Below are positions 17,677 through 26,988 of a stretch of DNA of 64,000 nucleotides, in pieces (position 1 is the stretch's first letter; every line of letters begins with the position of its first letter). Below the pieces are notes generated by a model. The model did no database searches. It saw only the letters and a list, made by a program, of their open reading frames with translations, and had not been told where the DNA came from. The translations under genes and the position numbers were made by a program. Source of the stretch: UBA4810 sp002479215 (lineage in GTDB: Bacteria; Desulfobacterota; Syntrophia; Syntrophales; Smithellaceae); assembly GCA_049514435.1 (NCBI GenBank), contig JBEKVB010000003.1, forward strand, positions 62,001-126,000, read 5' to 3'.

Positions 17677-18309
17677 TTAAAATTGAACACCTTGAGCAAT
17701 AAATACGGCAATGCCTCTGCGAATAATCATTACAGCAATTGCCGCCAAAAGCAGGCTGCTGATTTTCGACATCGTCTTCGAACCTGTTTTACCGAGAACG
17801 CGATTGATCAGCGGAGCTGAAAGAAAAATACCACCGGCGATCAAAATATTGATAATAATCGCCAGAGATGTAATGACCAAAGTGTGCTCATTGATTAGCA
17901 GCATTGAGGTGGTCAACACTGCCGGCCCTGTTATCAGCGGCACACCGATGGGCACGGCGCCCATGCTATCCAGATCAATGGGATATGGACTTTTATCGGT
18001 GGAAATAATTTCCCTGATCGAGATAATGAAAAGGAGCGTTCCGCCAGCGATCATGAAATCAGCAACTGTGATACCGAGTAGGTTCAGTATTATCGTACCC
18101 AAGGCAATAAAGGCCAAAGCAACAATTAACGCCGTAATCATCGATTGAAAAACAACACGCCTGATTTTTTGCGGCTCAATCCCCTCGGTGAGATTTATAA
18201 ATAGCGGCAGAACGCCAAAAGCATTTACGGCCACAAAAAGAGGCACAAAGCACAACCAAAATGATTTCATCATATCCAGGACTCCAATAGTTGATCCATT
18301 TATCTGCAT
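17677..18309 (-). CDS. MarC-family integral membrane protein
   Basis: A 210-residue protein with about six membrane segments. FVPLFVAVNAFGVLPLF near the N-terminus and the central VPIGVPLITGPAVLTT match the MarC/UPF0056 family, whose transport role remains unproven. Length is normal. The stop lies about 55 bases upstream of the OsmC-like gene in the same direction, so they may share a transcript. Confidence 0.9.
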   Translation of the reverse strand: MQINGSTIGVLDMMKSFWLCFVPLFVAVNAFGVLPLFINLTEGIEPQKIRRVVFQSMITALIVALAFIALGTIILNLLGITVADFMIAGGTLLFIISIREIISTDKSPYPIDLDSMGAVPIGVPLITGPAVLTTSMLLINEHTLVITSLAIIINILIAGGIFLSAPLINRVLGKTGSKTMSKISSLLLAAIAVMIIRRGIAVFIAQGVQF

Positions 18310-18398
18310 TATACCAAATTGGCGTCAGAATGTTACCAAATAAAAGAGCTATTGAGGGGAATATTGGCCATAGCTATCCGGCTTTATAATAGATATTC

Positions 18399-18427
18399 TT
18401 GTAATCATCCAGACATTGTTATATAAG
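18399..18427 (+). promoter_or_regulatory. Sigma-70-type promoter of the ATPase gene
   Basis: TTGTAA-N17-TATAAG about 24 bases before the ATG. It shares ATATTCTTGTAATC, a 17-base spacer and TATAARTTCC with the promoter at 14535. Confidence 0.5.
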
Positions 18428-18450
18428 TTCCATAATTTGTGGAGACGGCA

Positions 18451-19173
18451 ATGCATTTAAAGAGCATAACCATTCATCCGGAAAAATATCCGACTCAAGA
18501 GTGTTATCCTTTTTATTTGCCAATTTTTCAAAAGGCAAAGCAAATTATCTTCAATTCACCGGTTACATTATTTGTAGGCGAAAACGGAACAGGCGAATCT
18601 ACACTGCTCGAAGCTATCGCCATCGCCTGCGGCATTCATATCTGGCGCAATTCCGAAAGAAGCCGTCCTGAATACAATCCCTATGAGGATAAACTTCATC
18701 AATACATTTCCGTGCAATGGGAAAATGGCCATGTTCCCGGATCTTTTTTCGGCTCAAAAATATTTCAGCACTTTGCCGAATTATTAGATGAGTGGGCGGC
18801 GGCGGATCGAGGCCAGTTGAATTACTTTGGCGGAAAATCTTTAACTACTCAGTCTCACGGACAATCGCTGATGTCTTTTTTCCGCAGCCGTTATCAAATT
18901 AAAGGGCTTTATCTGCTGGATGAGCCCGAAACCGCTCTTTCTCCGAAAAGCCAAATCGAACTGCTTGCCCTCCTTGATAAAATGAGCATCAATGGCCACG
19001 CGCAATTCATCATCGCCACTCATTCTCCGATATTGCTGGCCTGCCCGGGAGCAAAAATTTATTCATTTGATTATTCCGCGGTCCAGCCAATCCGCTATGA
19101 GGAAGCCGCTCACTACCGCCTTTACAAAAAATTCATGGAAGACAGAAATGCATTCCTAAATCATGATAAATGA
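18451..19173 (+). CDS. ABC/SMC-like AAA ATPase with altered Walker A
   Basis: About 240 residues with an ABC-type ATPase layout in one small protein: Walker A GENGTGES near residue 46, an SHGQSLMSFF signature-like motif near 137, Walker B LYLLDEPETALSP near 155 and a switch histidine in IIATHSPIL. The invariant Walker A lysine is a glutamate (GGC GAA TCT), so ATP binding may be impaired. A GTG at 18439 is in frame but the ATG at 18451 sits 6 bases after GGAG and is preferred. Relatives are predicted ATPases of unknown role. It stands alone between its own promoter and a 180-base gap. Confidence 0.8.
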   Translation: MHLKSITIHPEKYPTQECYPFYLPIFQKAKQIIFNSPVTLFVGENGTGESTLLEAIAIACGIHIWRNSERSRPEYNPYEDKLHQYISVQWENGHVPGSFFGSKIFQHFAELLDEWAAADRGQLNYFGGKSLTTQSHGQSLMSFFRSRYQIKGLYLLDEPETALSPKSQIELLALLDKMSINGHAQFIIATHSPILLACPGAKIYSFDYSAVQPIRYEEAAHYRLYKKFMEDRNAFLNHDK

Positions 19174-19268
19174 GCACCTCGTCAAGACAAGTAATAATAC
19201 AATCCATTTGTATGCTAATACAACAGCTATTATGATTAAATTATTTATTACGTGTATTACTTTTAGTC

Positions 19269-19297
19269 TTGACATATGATTATGAAATATTTAGAGT
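19269..19297 (+). promoter_or_regulatory. Sigma-70-type promoter
   Basis: TTGACA-N17-TAGAGT upstream of the two-gene membrane protein operon that starts at 19351. Confidence 0.5.
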
Positions 19298-19350
19298 TTC
19301 ATCGCACAAAATATCCTCTTTAAAAGCGAAGGATACAAATCTTATCTCGC

Positions 19351-20298
19351 ATGAATATTCCAGACCTGCTACAGAAAATGTATCAAGACAAGAGACTGAG
19401 CCGGGAACAGCTAAATTCTCTTCTGGATATACATTGGAAAAGACTCTTTTCAGTGCATCACGAATTACGTTTTTTTCTTTATGCTGGTATTTTGCTCATC
19501 ATCGCCGGGCTGGGTTTTACAATCAAACAATACTTCGCACAACTAGGCGATATTGCCATCATCAGCACTTTAACTCTCTGTGCGTGCACCGCTTTTATTT
19601 ACTGTTTTATTAAGGGGAATAATTATTCCAAAGAAGAAGTTACCTCGCCCAATCTCCTGTTTGATTACATCCTATTTTTCGGCTGCACCGTCTACTCGAT
19701 GGATATTGCTTATATTGAAACACAATTCCATGTTTTGGGCGATCTTTGGAATAACTATTTATTAGTTTCTGCTGCCTTATTCCTTTTTCTGGCATACCGT
19801 TTTGATAATCGCCCTGTTTTATCACTGGGCTTATCCACTCTCGCGGCCTGGTTCGGTTTTACTTTATCCGGACACCGCTTTTCCTTTCAGGAATATTATC
19901 GCCTATACGCTATTACTTACAGCATTATTGTTTTTTTAGGAGGAGGATTTATCTACTTGCTATCAATGAAGAAACATTTCTTCGATATCTATCTTAATTT
20001 CGCTGTTAACTTTCTCTTTATTGCGCTGATTTCTGGCGTAATTGATTACAAATTATTCTCTCTTTATTTTCTTGGTTTGCTCGTTGCCTGCATTATTCTT
20101 GTTTTATATTCCCTTCATACCCGAAAATTTCTCTATATGCTTTACGGAATCATCTACGGCTATATAGGAATCAGCATCGGGTTTTTTGATTTAATCCGGC
20201 ATGAAACTTCGCTGGTGTTTTTGTATTTCATTTTTACTTCGTTGGCAGTGATAATTATGATTTTTCTTTTATCCCGCAAGTTCAAGGAGGATGAATGA
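19351..20298 (+). CDS. DUF2157-like polytopic membrane protein
   Basis: A 315-residue protein. The first about 45 residues are a soluble helical region (DKRLSREQLNSLLDIHWKRL) of the type that starts DUF2157 proteins, followed by about eight to nine membrane helices. No catalytic motif is visible. Its stop overlaps the start of the next gene (ATGA), so the two proteins are made together and probably form one inner-membrane complex. The ribosome site is poor. Function unknown. Confidence 0.7.
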   Translation: MNIPDLLQKMYQDKRLSREQLNSLLDIHWKRLFSVHHELRFFLYAGILLIIAGLGFTIKQYFAQLGDIAIISTLTLCACTAFIYCFIKGNNYSKEEVTSPNLLFDYILFFGCTVYSMDIAYIETQFHVLGDLWNNYLLVSAALFLFLAYRFDNRPVLSLGLSTLAAWFGFTLSGHRFSFQEYYRLYAITYSIIVFLGGGFIYLLSMKKHFFDIYLNFAVNFLFIALISGVIDYKLFSLYFLGLLVACIILVLYSLHTRKFLYMLYGIIYGYIGISIGFFDLIRHETSLVFLYFIFTSLAVIIMIFLLSRKFKEDE

Positions 20299-21500
20299 AT
20301 TTCTGTATTTATACTTCTGAACAGGAAGAAAACATCTGCACAAGAAAGAAAGCAAAAACATGGCACCGCGCCGGCCTGATTTCCGAAGAACAACTTCGCC
20401 TTATGGAGACCGAAATCGAACCCTATGTTAACCAGACTAACTTATTCTTTCGCCTGATCTTCTTCTTATTCACATTGCTTTGCGCAACAGCCGTGACCGC
20501 TTTTCTCATCTGGCTCATGAAGGAGCCGAGTGATACAGCGGCAATGTCAATATTGATTTTATTTAGCATCCCTTTTTATGTACTTGCAGAATATGTAATA
20601 AAAAAATATCATTTTTATAGGTACGGTATTGAAGAAGCGCTTGCTATCATTAGCATTGTTTCTTTATGTGTTGGCTGCGGAATCCTTTTGGACAAATATC
20701 ACCTGGATCATCAATTGGAAGCTATTGCTATATCCCTGCTCTTTGCTGTTATCTCTTTTTGGATATATCTGCGCTTCGGTTTTTTGTACTCAGCCTTAAT
20801 CAGCATTACAGCCCTTTGCGTAATTCCCTTCCAATTATCACTGCCGCCAACCGAAGAAAGAGCTTTTCTGCTATTTATTTTGTGCCTGATTCTCCTCATA
20901 AATATACTCATTGATAAATCAGATAATGAAGATTTCCGGAAAGAAAGGAACATCCTGATTCAGGCATGTCTTTTGGCGGCTATCTATCTGGCAGTGAACC
21001 TGCGGCTACTCGAATTGGCAAGATTATATTTTGACCATCTCAGCATGATCCTTCAACCCTATGCCGGCTTTCCTCCTTACATTTATTGGTCGTCCTATAT
21101 ACTTACTTTTCTGATTCCCGCTTTGGGGATCTACTGGGGAATCAAAGGCCGCAAACGGCTGATCATGAACGTAGGTCTTGTTCTTGCCTGTCTGACGCTC
21201 GCTACAAACAAAAGCTATCTGAGCTGGACCCGCTACGCCTGGGATCCGGCATTTATGGGAATAATACTGATTATCATATCCATTATCATTTCGCGCTGGC
21301 TTTCGCGAGGACCAAATAAAACAAGATATGGTTTCACGACAGAAAACTTACTGAAACCAGAAAACTATGGAATCAACCTGGCAGATATAGGCACAGCCCT
21401 TACGCCCGCTTTTGTCGATTCTCAGCAACCCCCGACACAAACAGAAAAATTCTTCGATGCCGGCAAATCCGGCGGCGGCGGCGCTTCCCGAGACTTCTAA
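20295..21500 (+). CDS. Polytopic membrane protein, partner of the DUF2157-like protein
   Basis: A 401-residue protein with a short soluble N-terminus (HRAGLISEEQLRLMETEI, again DUF2157-like), about ten membrane helices and a hydrophilic tail ending in KSGGGGASRDF. Such glycine-rich Ser/Trp/Phe tails occur in TPM-domain membrane proteins; here only the tail is recognisable. AAGGAGG sits directly before the ATG, inside the end of the upstream gene. Function unknown. Confidence 0.7.
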   Translation: MNFCIYTSEQEENICTRKKAKTWHRAGLISEEQLRLMETEIEPYVNQTNLFFRLIFFLFTLLCATAVTAFLIWLMKEPSDTAAMSILILFSIPFYVLAEYVIKKYHFYRYGIEEALAIISIVSLCVGCGILLDKYHLDHQLEAIAISLLFAVISFWIYLRFGFLYSALISITALCVIPFQLSLPPTEERAFLLFILCLILLINILIDKSDNEDFRKERNILIQACLLAAIYLAVNLRLLELARLYFDHLSMILQPYAGFPPYIYWSSYILTFLIPALGIYWGIKGRKRLIMNVGLVLACLTLATNKSYLSWTRYAWDPAFMGIILIIISIIISRWLSRGPNKTRYGFTTENLLKPENYGINLADIGTALTPAFVDSQQPPTQTEKFFDAGKSGGGGASRDF

Positions 21501-21581
21501 TATATATATGAATATCGTGGGCTTTCTTTTCAACTTTATTTTTTAGAATTTGTTGAATACAAAAACCATTGGAGGATTAAA

Positions 21582-22631
21582 ATGACAGACGGCATCGTAA
21601 ATAAATTATCCATCATGGATCGCTTTTTAACTTTATGGATTTTTATAGCCATTGGTATTGGCATCGCGCTGGGGTATTTTCTTCCCGCGGCGGCAAATTT
21701 CATTACCGGCCTGCAAGTCGGAACAACTTCGATTCCCATTGCCGTAGGACTGATTCTCATGATGTATCCGCCCCTGGCACGGGTCAAGTATGAAGAGATG
21801 GGCAGGGTTTTTCAAAACAAAAATCTTCTGACGATATCACTTCTGCAAAACTGGGTAATCGGCCCGCTGGTCATGTTTGTGCTGGCGGTAATTTTCCTGC
21901 ATAACTATCCTGAATACATGATCGGCGTTATACTGGTTGGTTTGGCGCGGTGCATTGCCATGGTTATCGTCTGGAATGAGCTTGCTTGCGGCGACCGGGA
22001 ACTGGCCGTCGGCCTCGTGGCTTTTAACGCCATCGCGCAAGTGCTTTTTTACGCCTTCTATATTTATTTCTTTATCACCGTAATACTCAACTGGCTGGGA
22101 CTCGCTCAGTCCGTCAATATCAACGTCTCCATGGCCGAATCGGCAAAAACAGTTTTTATCTATCTCGGTATTCCATTTCTCGCAGGCTTGATTACCCGCT
22201 ATTCAATTATCTGGTGGCGAGGTGAAGATTGGTTCAATAATGTTTTTATGCCCAAGCTCTCGCCGCTGACGCTTATCGCATTACTCTTTACCATCGTCGT
22301 AATGTTTTCTACGCAGGGCAATAAAATTATTGAATCGCCTCTGGACGTGTTCCTTGTGGCAATTCCGCTGACCATCTATTTCGTTATCATGTGGTTTGTT
22401 ACGTTTTTTATCATCAGAAAAATAAGCGGCAATTACGCCCAAACATGCGCTGTATCCTTTACTGCGGGGAGTAACGATTTTGAGCTGGCAATTGCTGTTG
22501 CTATTGCTATTTGGGGTATTGGTTCCGGTCAGGCATTTGCCGCCGTCATCGGCCCACTCATCGAAGTGCCGGTGCTTATTATTCTGGTGAACGTCGCCTT
22601 GAAATTTAAAAATAAGTTTTTTTCTGCTTAG
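21582..22631 (+). CDS. acr3: Arsenite efflux permease Acr3
   Basis: A 349-residue transporter with ten membrane segments. GLARCIAMVIVWNELACGD near residue 120 contains the conserved cysteine needed for arsenite transport, and SFTAGSNDFELAIAVAIA near 290 is the second Acr3 hallmark. It expels arsenite from the cytoplasm using the membrane potential. GGAGG precedes the ATG. No arsR or arsC lies beside it, which is unusual for an ars gene. Confidence 0.92.
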   Translation: MTDGIVNKLSIMDRFLTLWIFIAIGIGIALGYFLPAAANFITGLQVGTTSIPIAVGLILMMYPPLARVKYEEMGRVFQNKNLLTISLLQNWVIGPLVMFVLAVIFLHNYPEYMIGVILVGLARCIAMVIVWNELACGDRELAVGLVAFNAIAQVLFYAFYIYFFITVILNWLGLAQSVNINVSMAESAKTVFIYLGIPFLAGLITRYSIIWWRGEDWFNNVFMPKLSPLTLIALLFTIVVMFSTQGNKIIESPLDVFLVAIPLTIYFVIMWFVTFFIIRKISGNYAQTCAVSFTAGSNDFELAIAVAIAIWGIGSGQAFAAVIGPLIEVPVLIILVNVALKFKNKFFSA

Positions 22632-22738
22632 AACGGATAAAATAAAAATCGCCTAACCAAAAAAGGCCAAAGGCAGACTCGACCCCCTTCGCTTATCTGC
22701 TCTCGTGGAAAGACAACTCTATAAAATCCCAAAACTTT

Positions 22739-23398
22739 TTATTCCGGATATCCTACTGCCTGAACCAGAACAATTTTCTGTCTGTCGCGCAACTTCATGT
22801 TCTTGGAAAGGGCGTCCCTATCGACCAATCCGCGAACCCCTGTAACCAGTCCTTCGGAAGAGCAATACAAATAAACGTTCTGGGCAATGAAACCGGTATC
22901 CGCAGCCGAATAGAATTTTTTCTCCTCATCGTTCGTGTAAACGCTCATCTTCGAATAGTCCGCCACATAGATCAATTGCAGCGGCGCGCCTTCTACCGAG
23001 CTTCTTGATGGTTGGGGGAACGTGGTCGTGTTCTTGCGCAGATCGTTTTTCAATACAGGTTCGAGCACATGAGCTTTTGCGTTATAAAAATAAAGGCCTT
23101 CTTCCATGGCGACATAGACATCTATTTCCTGCCGGTTACTGGCGGACGGTGCAGTGCGTTTGCCGCTATCCGGCCGGTTGATACCACAGGCCGACCAGAG
23201 AAGATTGGAAAGCACTTCTATCGGCAGTTTTTTTGTATTGAACGACCGGGATGTTTTTCTCTCCTGCAACGATTGCATCAGAGATTTCCCGCCTTTCATA
23301 TCGGGCGGAAAAAGTTTAATCGGACTAAGGTCGGCAGCAATTGAAGAAGAAACAAAACAAAATATAATGGCGACACTCAGCAATATTTTTTTTAACAT
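22739..23398 (-). CDS. Exported nitroreductase-fold (SagB-type) oxidoreductase
   Basis: About 219 residues. The start at 23398 is chosen because it follows GGAGG by 5 bases and opens a clear signal peptide (KKILLSVAIIFCFVSSSIAA); the longer frame from 23473 is not supported. LQERKTSRSFNTKKLPIEVL is the FMN-binding N-terminal motif and LSNLLWSACGINR follows, as in the SagB/ThcOx branch. The C-terminal RDRQKIVLVQAVGYPE is also typical. Periplasmic location is unusual for a flavoprotein of this fold. Substrate unknown. Confidence 0.8.
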   Translation of the reverse strand: MLKKILLSVAIIFCFVSSSIAADLSPIKLFPPDMKGGKSLMQSLQERKTSRSFNTKKLPIEVLSNLLWSACGINRPDSGKRTAPSASNRQEIDVYVAMEEGLYFYNAKAHVLEPVLKNDLRKNTTTFPQPSRSSVEGAPLQLIYVADYSKMSVYTNDEEKKFYSAADTGFIAQNVYLYCSSEGLVTGVRGLVDRDALSKNMKLRDRQKIVLVQAVGYPE

Positions 23399-23465
23399 AA
23401 TACCCTCCAATATTTTAAAGACTTTTTTAACAACGCTCCGATTCTTTTTATCTTCGTCATTCCTG

Positions 23466-23481
23466 TCCCGCATATGCGGGA
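23466..23481. repeat. Perfect 16-bp palindrome, REP-like
   Basis: TCCCGCATATGCGGGA in a CGTCATTCCTG context, typical of dispersed REP-type palindromes of proteobacteria. It lies about 70 bases upstream of the nitroreductase start and could also be an operator. Confidence 0.4.
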
Positions 23482-23600
23482 TAAACTCCGGCCCGCTTGT
23501 ATGATACAGGGCAAATCCAGATCACCGGAAAGATAGAGATGGCGATGCTCTGCCGCTATCCGCTAAATAAATACAACCTCCAGGATTATTTTCAATGAAC

Positions 23601-23849
23601 TTAATGCCCGCAGGACGAGCAATTTGATGAGGAGCACGATGAGCAGCCGGAACTGCCGGAGGAACTGGTGCTGCCGGAACCACCAGAACTAAGCGAGGCA
23701 TATTTCCCGCGTCCGAATTTGGACATCATTCTGCTGATCTTTTTGGACTTACATTTCGGACATACGGCATTTGCTTTTTCACTCATGCTCATGGTGACAA
23801 CTTCAAATTGCTTTTTGCACTTTTCGCATTGATATTCATAAATCGGCAT
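23601..23849 (-). CDS. FmdB-family zinc ribbon protein
   Basis: An 82-residue protein. MPIYEYQCEKCKKQFEV with a second CPKCKSK pair gives the four zinc cysteines of the FmdB/CxxC_CxxC_SSSS family, then a Ser/Gly/Cys-rich tail (SSGCSSCSSSNCSSCGH). Such proteins are proposed regulators of formamidase or general small zinc ribbons. It has its own start and no close co-directional neighbour. Confidence 0.88.
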   Translation of the reverse strand: MPIYEYQCEKCKKQFEVVTMSMSEKANAVCPKCKSKKISRMMSKFGRGKYASLSSGGSGSTSSSGSSGCSSCSSSNCSSCGH

Positions 23850-24111
23850 ATTTTCATTTCTCTGACGTTTTTTGTTTTAATCTAGAGATTAATGAGGGAA
23901 ATGTCAATATTCATGTGACAACATATTCTGCGACATGTTGATGAAGTATCGTCCTTTTAAAAAGAAAGCCCTCGCCAAGGCTGGAAAGATGCTTACGGGA
24001 TGAAGTCATGCAGCCTAAAAAAACGAGAGAAACATGATCGTATATTTTTCATGAAAAAGAATATTAAAATGAGGTCAAACTGGATAACCTTTTTTGATCC
24101 ATTCTTACAAT
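23850..24111. other. Intergenic stretch
   Basis: No gene or recognised RNA is visible between the FmdB start and the terminator at 24112. The first 60 bases hold the promoter region of the FmdB gene; the rest is unremarkable. Confidence 0.4.
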
Positions 24112-24165
24112 GATAAAAAGTCAGGGGCTCGACCATTTATAAAACAATGGCATTCGAGCCCCTGA
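24112..24165 (-). terminator. Strong rho-independent terminator
   Basis: TCAGGGGCTCGA pairs perfectly with TCGAGCCCCTGA, with an inner CCATT/AATGG stem. On the minus strand a T-rich run (CTTTTTATC) follows, so it ends the transcript of the gene at 24261-24635. Confidence 0.85.
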
Positions 24166-24260
24166 AATAATTACCAAATCATGTGCTTAACAGGTTTTCA
24201 TATGATTGAGAATTCCTTGGTTAAGACAAATTGAGGATTTCTCAAGTCTCTAAGTGAACG

Positions 24261-24635
24261 CTATTCTTTTGTTCCGTCGAAAGTGCCCGTTGCCTGGCCT
24301 CCTAAATCAATGGTACCCGACATTTTGTTACCATCAACCTTGCCTTTATAAATCGTAAGTGCTCCGCGCATGGTATACTGCATTTCAACGTCTTTACCTT
24401 TAACGGTTCCCGTTACCGGTGCCTCTCCGAAGTAGCCTTTATAGGTTCCCGTCAATTTTTTGCCGGCTTGCTTCAATGTGAAGACAGGAGTGCCTGAACC
24501 CTGTGGAGTCGTAACTGACATATTTCACTTACCGGTTAAATTCACTTTGCTTTTCGCAGCCGCTTGAATAAATGTCGCTGAAGCTAACAAACCCAGAACA
24601 ACTAAACACATAACTACTAGATTAAATTTTTTCAT
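24261..24635 (-). pseudogene. Small exported beta-rich protein interrupted by an in-frame TGA
   Basis: Translation from the ATG at 24635 (AAGGAGG just upstream) gives a signal peptide (FNLVVMCLVVLGLLASA) and KVNLTGK, then TGA at 24525-24527, then NMSVTTPQGSGTPVFTLKQA and a full domain to 24261 in the same frame. Related exported proteins read LTGKW or AGTW here, so the TGA stands for tryptophan (TGG), most simply a one-base nonsense change or sequence error. The C-terminal 86 residues are otherwise intact, with repeated KLTGTY/GTVKG strands. Readthrough as selenocysteine is possible but less likely, since no cysteine is expected here. It has its own terminator. Confidence 0.65.
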
Positions 24636-24864
24636 AACCCCTCCTTTTAATGATATGCTTTTCACTTACTTTGTGCAAACTATAACCTTTTTGCGTTTTA
24701 TGTGACTATTATAACTTTATCCTGCTGACAAGATAGAAATACAAATAGAACCAGCCGAAATATTCGCCTTGAACCTCGGCCAAAGATGTCCATTGACCCC
24801 CTGCCAGCAAAAAGGGTATAAAAGAAGCCCTGCGAAGTTGAAAGAACGGAACGAACATTTTATT

Positions 24865-26679
24865 GTGAACGAAACGAAGCCTTTATACGATCCCCCGACA
24901 GTTACAGGGATTTTCATGAACCAGGCCCGCCGCTTCGGCGACAGAACGCTGAAGCTGACAAAAATAGCCGGCAAATGGGAACCCGTCACCTGGCGGGAAT
25001 CCCTGGAAGCTTTGCCGGCCGGTGTCATGGGTCTCGTCGCTTTGGGATTCAAGAAAGGGGATACTGTCGGAATCGCCAGCCGCACCCGTAAAGAATGGAG
25101 TGAAGCCGATATCGTCATTCTTACCGCGGGTGGAGTCACGATAGGCCTTTATCCCTCAGCCAGCCTTTGGGAAATGACCCATGTTGTCGCTCACAGCGGC
25201 CCTCAGATCTGCTTCGTGGAAGACGACACACTTCTGGACAAGCTCCTTACCGTCCAGGCCGAGACGGGCTTACCGAAGACAATGATTCTCTTCGAAACAA
25301 ACCGAAAGCTTCTTCCTCCCGGCGTGATCACCATGGAGGACTTCAGTGTCCAAGGGCGGAGCGTTTATGAAGCCGATCCGGCGCGTTTCGAAACCGTCTG
25401 GCGGGCTGTCCAGCCTGAAGATCTGGCGACGATTGCCTATACCTCCGGGACAACGGGACCGCCCAAAGGGGCCATGATTACTCACGCCAATCTTTACCAT
25501 ACGGCCATCAATGCCACGAAAATGCACCATTACGAAGAAAGCGACTTCGGCATTGCCTTTCTTCCCCTGACCCATATGCTGCAGAGAATGACCGTCTACG
25601 CGGCCATACACCTTGGCATTGTCGGTGCTTATGCCGAAAGTATCGACAAACTCATAGAGAATTTCCAGGAACTCCGCCCCACCATTCAGGTCAGCGTACC
25701 CCAGATCTTTGAGCGGATATACAACCGGGTCCATCAGATGCTGGCTACCGGGTCTCCCCTAAAACGCCGGATATTTCAATGGGCCATGGCCGTAGGCCAC
25801 GCAGCGGCGTCCTACCGTCAAAAAAATCGATCACTACCACCTTTTTTGGCCATGAAACATACTGTTGCCCATCGTCTGGTTTTTCAGAAAATACATGATG
25901 TCTTCGGGGGCCGGGTCAAGTATCTTTTGTGCGGCGGAGCGCCCATGCCCATGTACCTTCTGGAATTCTTCAATGCCGCGGGGCTCCTGATTCTGGAAGG
26001 TTACGGATTGACAGAAACCGTGGCCCCGGCGGCGGTGAATCGGGCGGAACGTTTCAAATTCGGCACTGTGGGACAATTGATTCCCGGAATGGAGGCAAAG
26101 TTCGCCCCCGATGGCGAACTGCTTCTCCGGGGACAGGGTCTTTTCCACGGCTACTACAAGGATCCGGAGGCAACAGCAGCGGCCATAGACGTTGAAGGCT
26201 GGTTTCATACGGGCGATATTGCCATCATGGATGACGAGGGGTTCATCACCATTACGGATCGAAAGAAAGATCTGATCGTCACGGCTGGCGGCAAGAACAT
26301 TGCCCCGCAGAACATCGAAAACCTCATCCGGACCCTGCCGCTGATCAGTCAGGTCATGGTTTACGGCGATCGCCGCAAGTATCTTACAGCTTTGATGACC
26401 TTGAATGAGCATGAACTTCGTGTTTTCGCCAAACGGGAAAATCTCGCAGACATGGAACCGGCAACCATCGCAGAGGAACAGAAGGTTCGGCAGGCCGTAT
26501 CCGATCATGTGAAGAATATCAACGGCCGTCTGGCGCCATACGAACAAATCAAGCGTTTCGCCATCCTCCCGCACGATTTTACCGAAGAGGCCGGAGAACT
26601 GACGCCCACGCTCAAGCTCCGCCGCCGCGAGATCATAAAACGTTACGGCGATACAATTGAGGGCCTCTATAGCGAATGA
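24865..26679 (+). CDS. Long-chain acyl-CoA synthetase (AMP-forming)
   Basis: About 604 residues. The AMP-binding motif YTSGTTGPPKGAMITH, GYGLTETVAPAAVNR, WFHTGDIAIMDDEGF and the hinge/lysine region DRKKDLIVTAGGKNI are all present, with FadD/FAA-type spacing. It activates fatty or related carboxylic acids to acyl-CoA with ATP. The start is uncertain: a GTG at 24865 begins just before NETKPLYDPPTVTG, while the frame stays open to a TTG at 24769; neither has a clear ribosome site. GC content is higher than in its neighbours. It is a single gene, convergent with the Ntn hydrolase gene. Confidence 0.88.
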   Translation: MNETKPLYDPPTVTGIFMNQARRFGDRTLKLTKIAGKWEPVTWRESLEALPAGVMGLVALGFKKGDTVGIASRTRKEWSEADIVILTAGGVTIGLYPSASLWEMTHVVAHSGPQICFVEDDTLLDKLLTVQAETGLPKTMILFETNRKLLPPGVITMEDFSVQGRSVYEADPARFETVWRAVQPEDLATIAYTSGTTGPPKGAMITHANLYHTAINATKMHHYEESDFGIAFLPLTHMLQRMTVYAAIHLGIVGAYAESIDKLIENFQELRPTIQVSVPQIFERIYNRVHQMLATGSPLKRRIFQWAMAVGHAAASYRQKNRSLPPFLAMKHTVAHRLVFQKIHDVFGGRVKYLLCGGAPMPMYLLEFFNAAGLLILEGYGLTETVAPAAVNRAERFKFGTVGQLIPGMEAKFAPDGELLLRGQGLFHGYYKDPEATAAAIDVEGWFHTGDIAIMDDEGFITITDRKKDLIVTAGGKNIAPQNIENLIRTLPLISQVMVYGDRRKYLTALMTLNEHELRVFAKRENLADMEPATIAEEQKVRQAVSDHVKNINGRLAPYEQIKRFAILPHDFTEEAGELTPTLKLRRREIIKRYGDTIEGLYSE

Positions 26680-26988
26680 GGGATAGAACCGCTCCATAAT
26701 CGGATGAGGCGGCTTTGTATATCAACGATACGCCGATTATCTACAAAGGCAGAAGGCCAAATTTTTTTATATGGACGTTGCTATTTTCGATCTGCATTTA
26801 AATTGAACCATCCCAAATATTCTGTAATCCAGTATTTTGTAAAAGTAGGAAAACTAGGGCTGCTGATGGCTTGCGTAGTTCGCCGATTGCAATTGTCAAG
26901 AATAGATTTTCCACTAATTAAAAAATGAGCCATGCAAAGACTTGACGCGTCTGCCCCTCGTCAGAATAACGTTATGATTGATATGTTT
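26680..26988. other. Intergenic stretch with short dispersed repeats
   Basis: No gene is supported. It carries two short repeats: 26870-26904 resembles 28461-28493, and 26922-26950 resembles 27966-27993. Confidence 0.45.
26922..26950. repeat. Short direct repeat, copy 1
   Basis: AAAATGAGCCATGCAAAGA followed by CTTGACGCG. A nearly identical copy in the same orientation is at 27966-27993, on the other side of the Ntn hydrolase gene. Confidence 0.55.
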
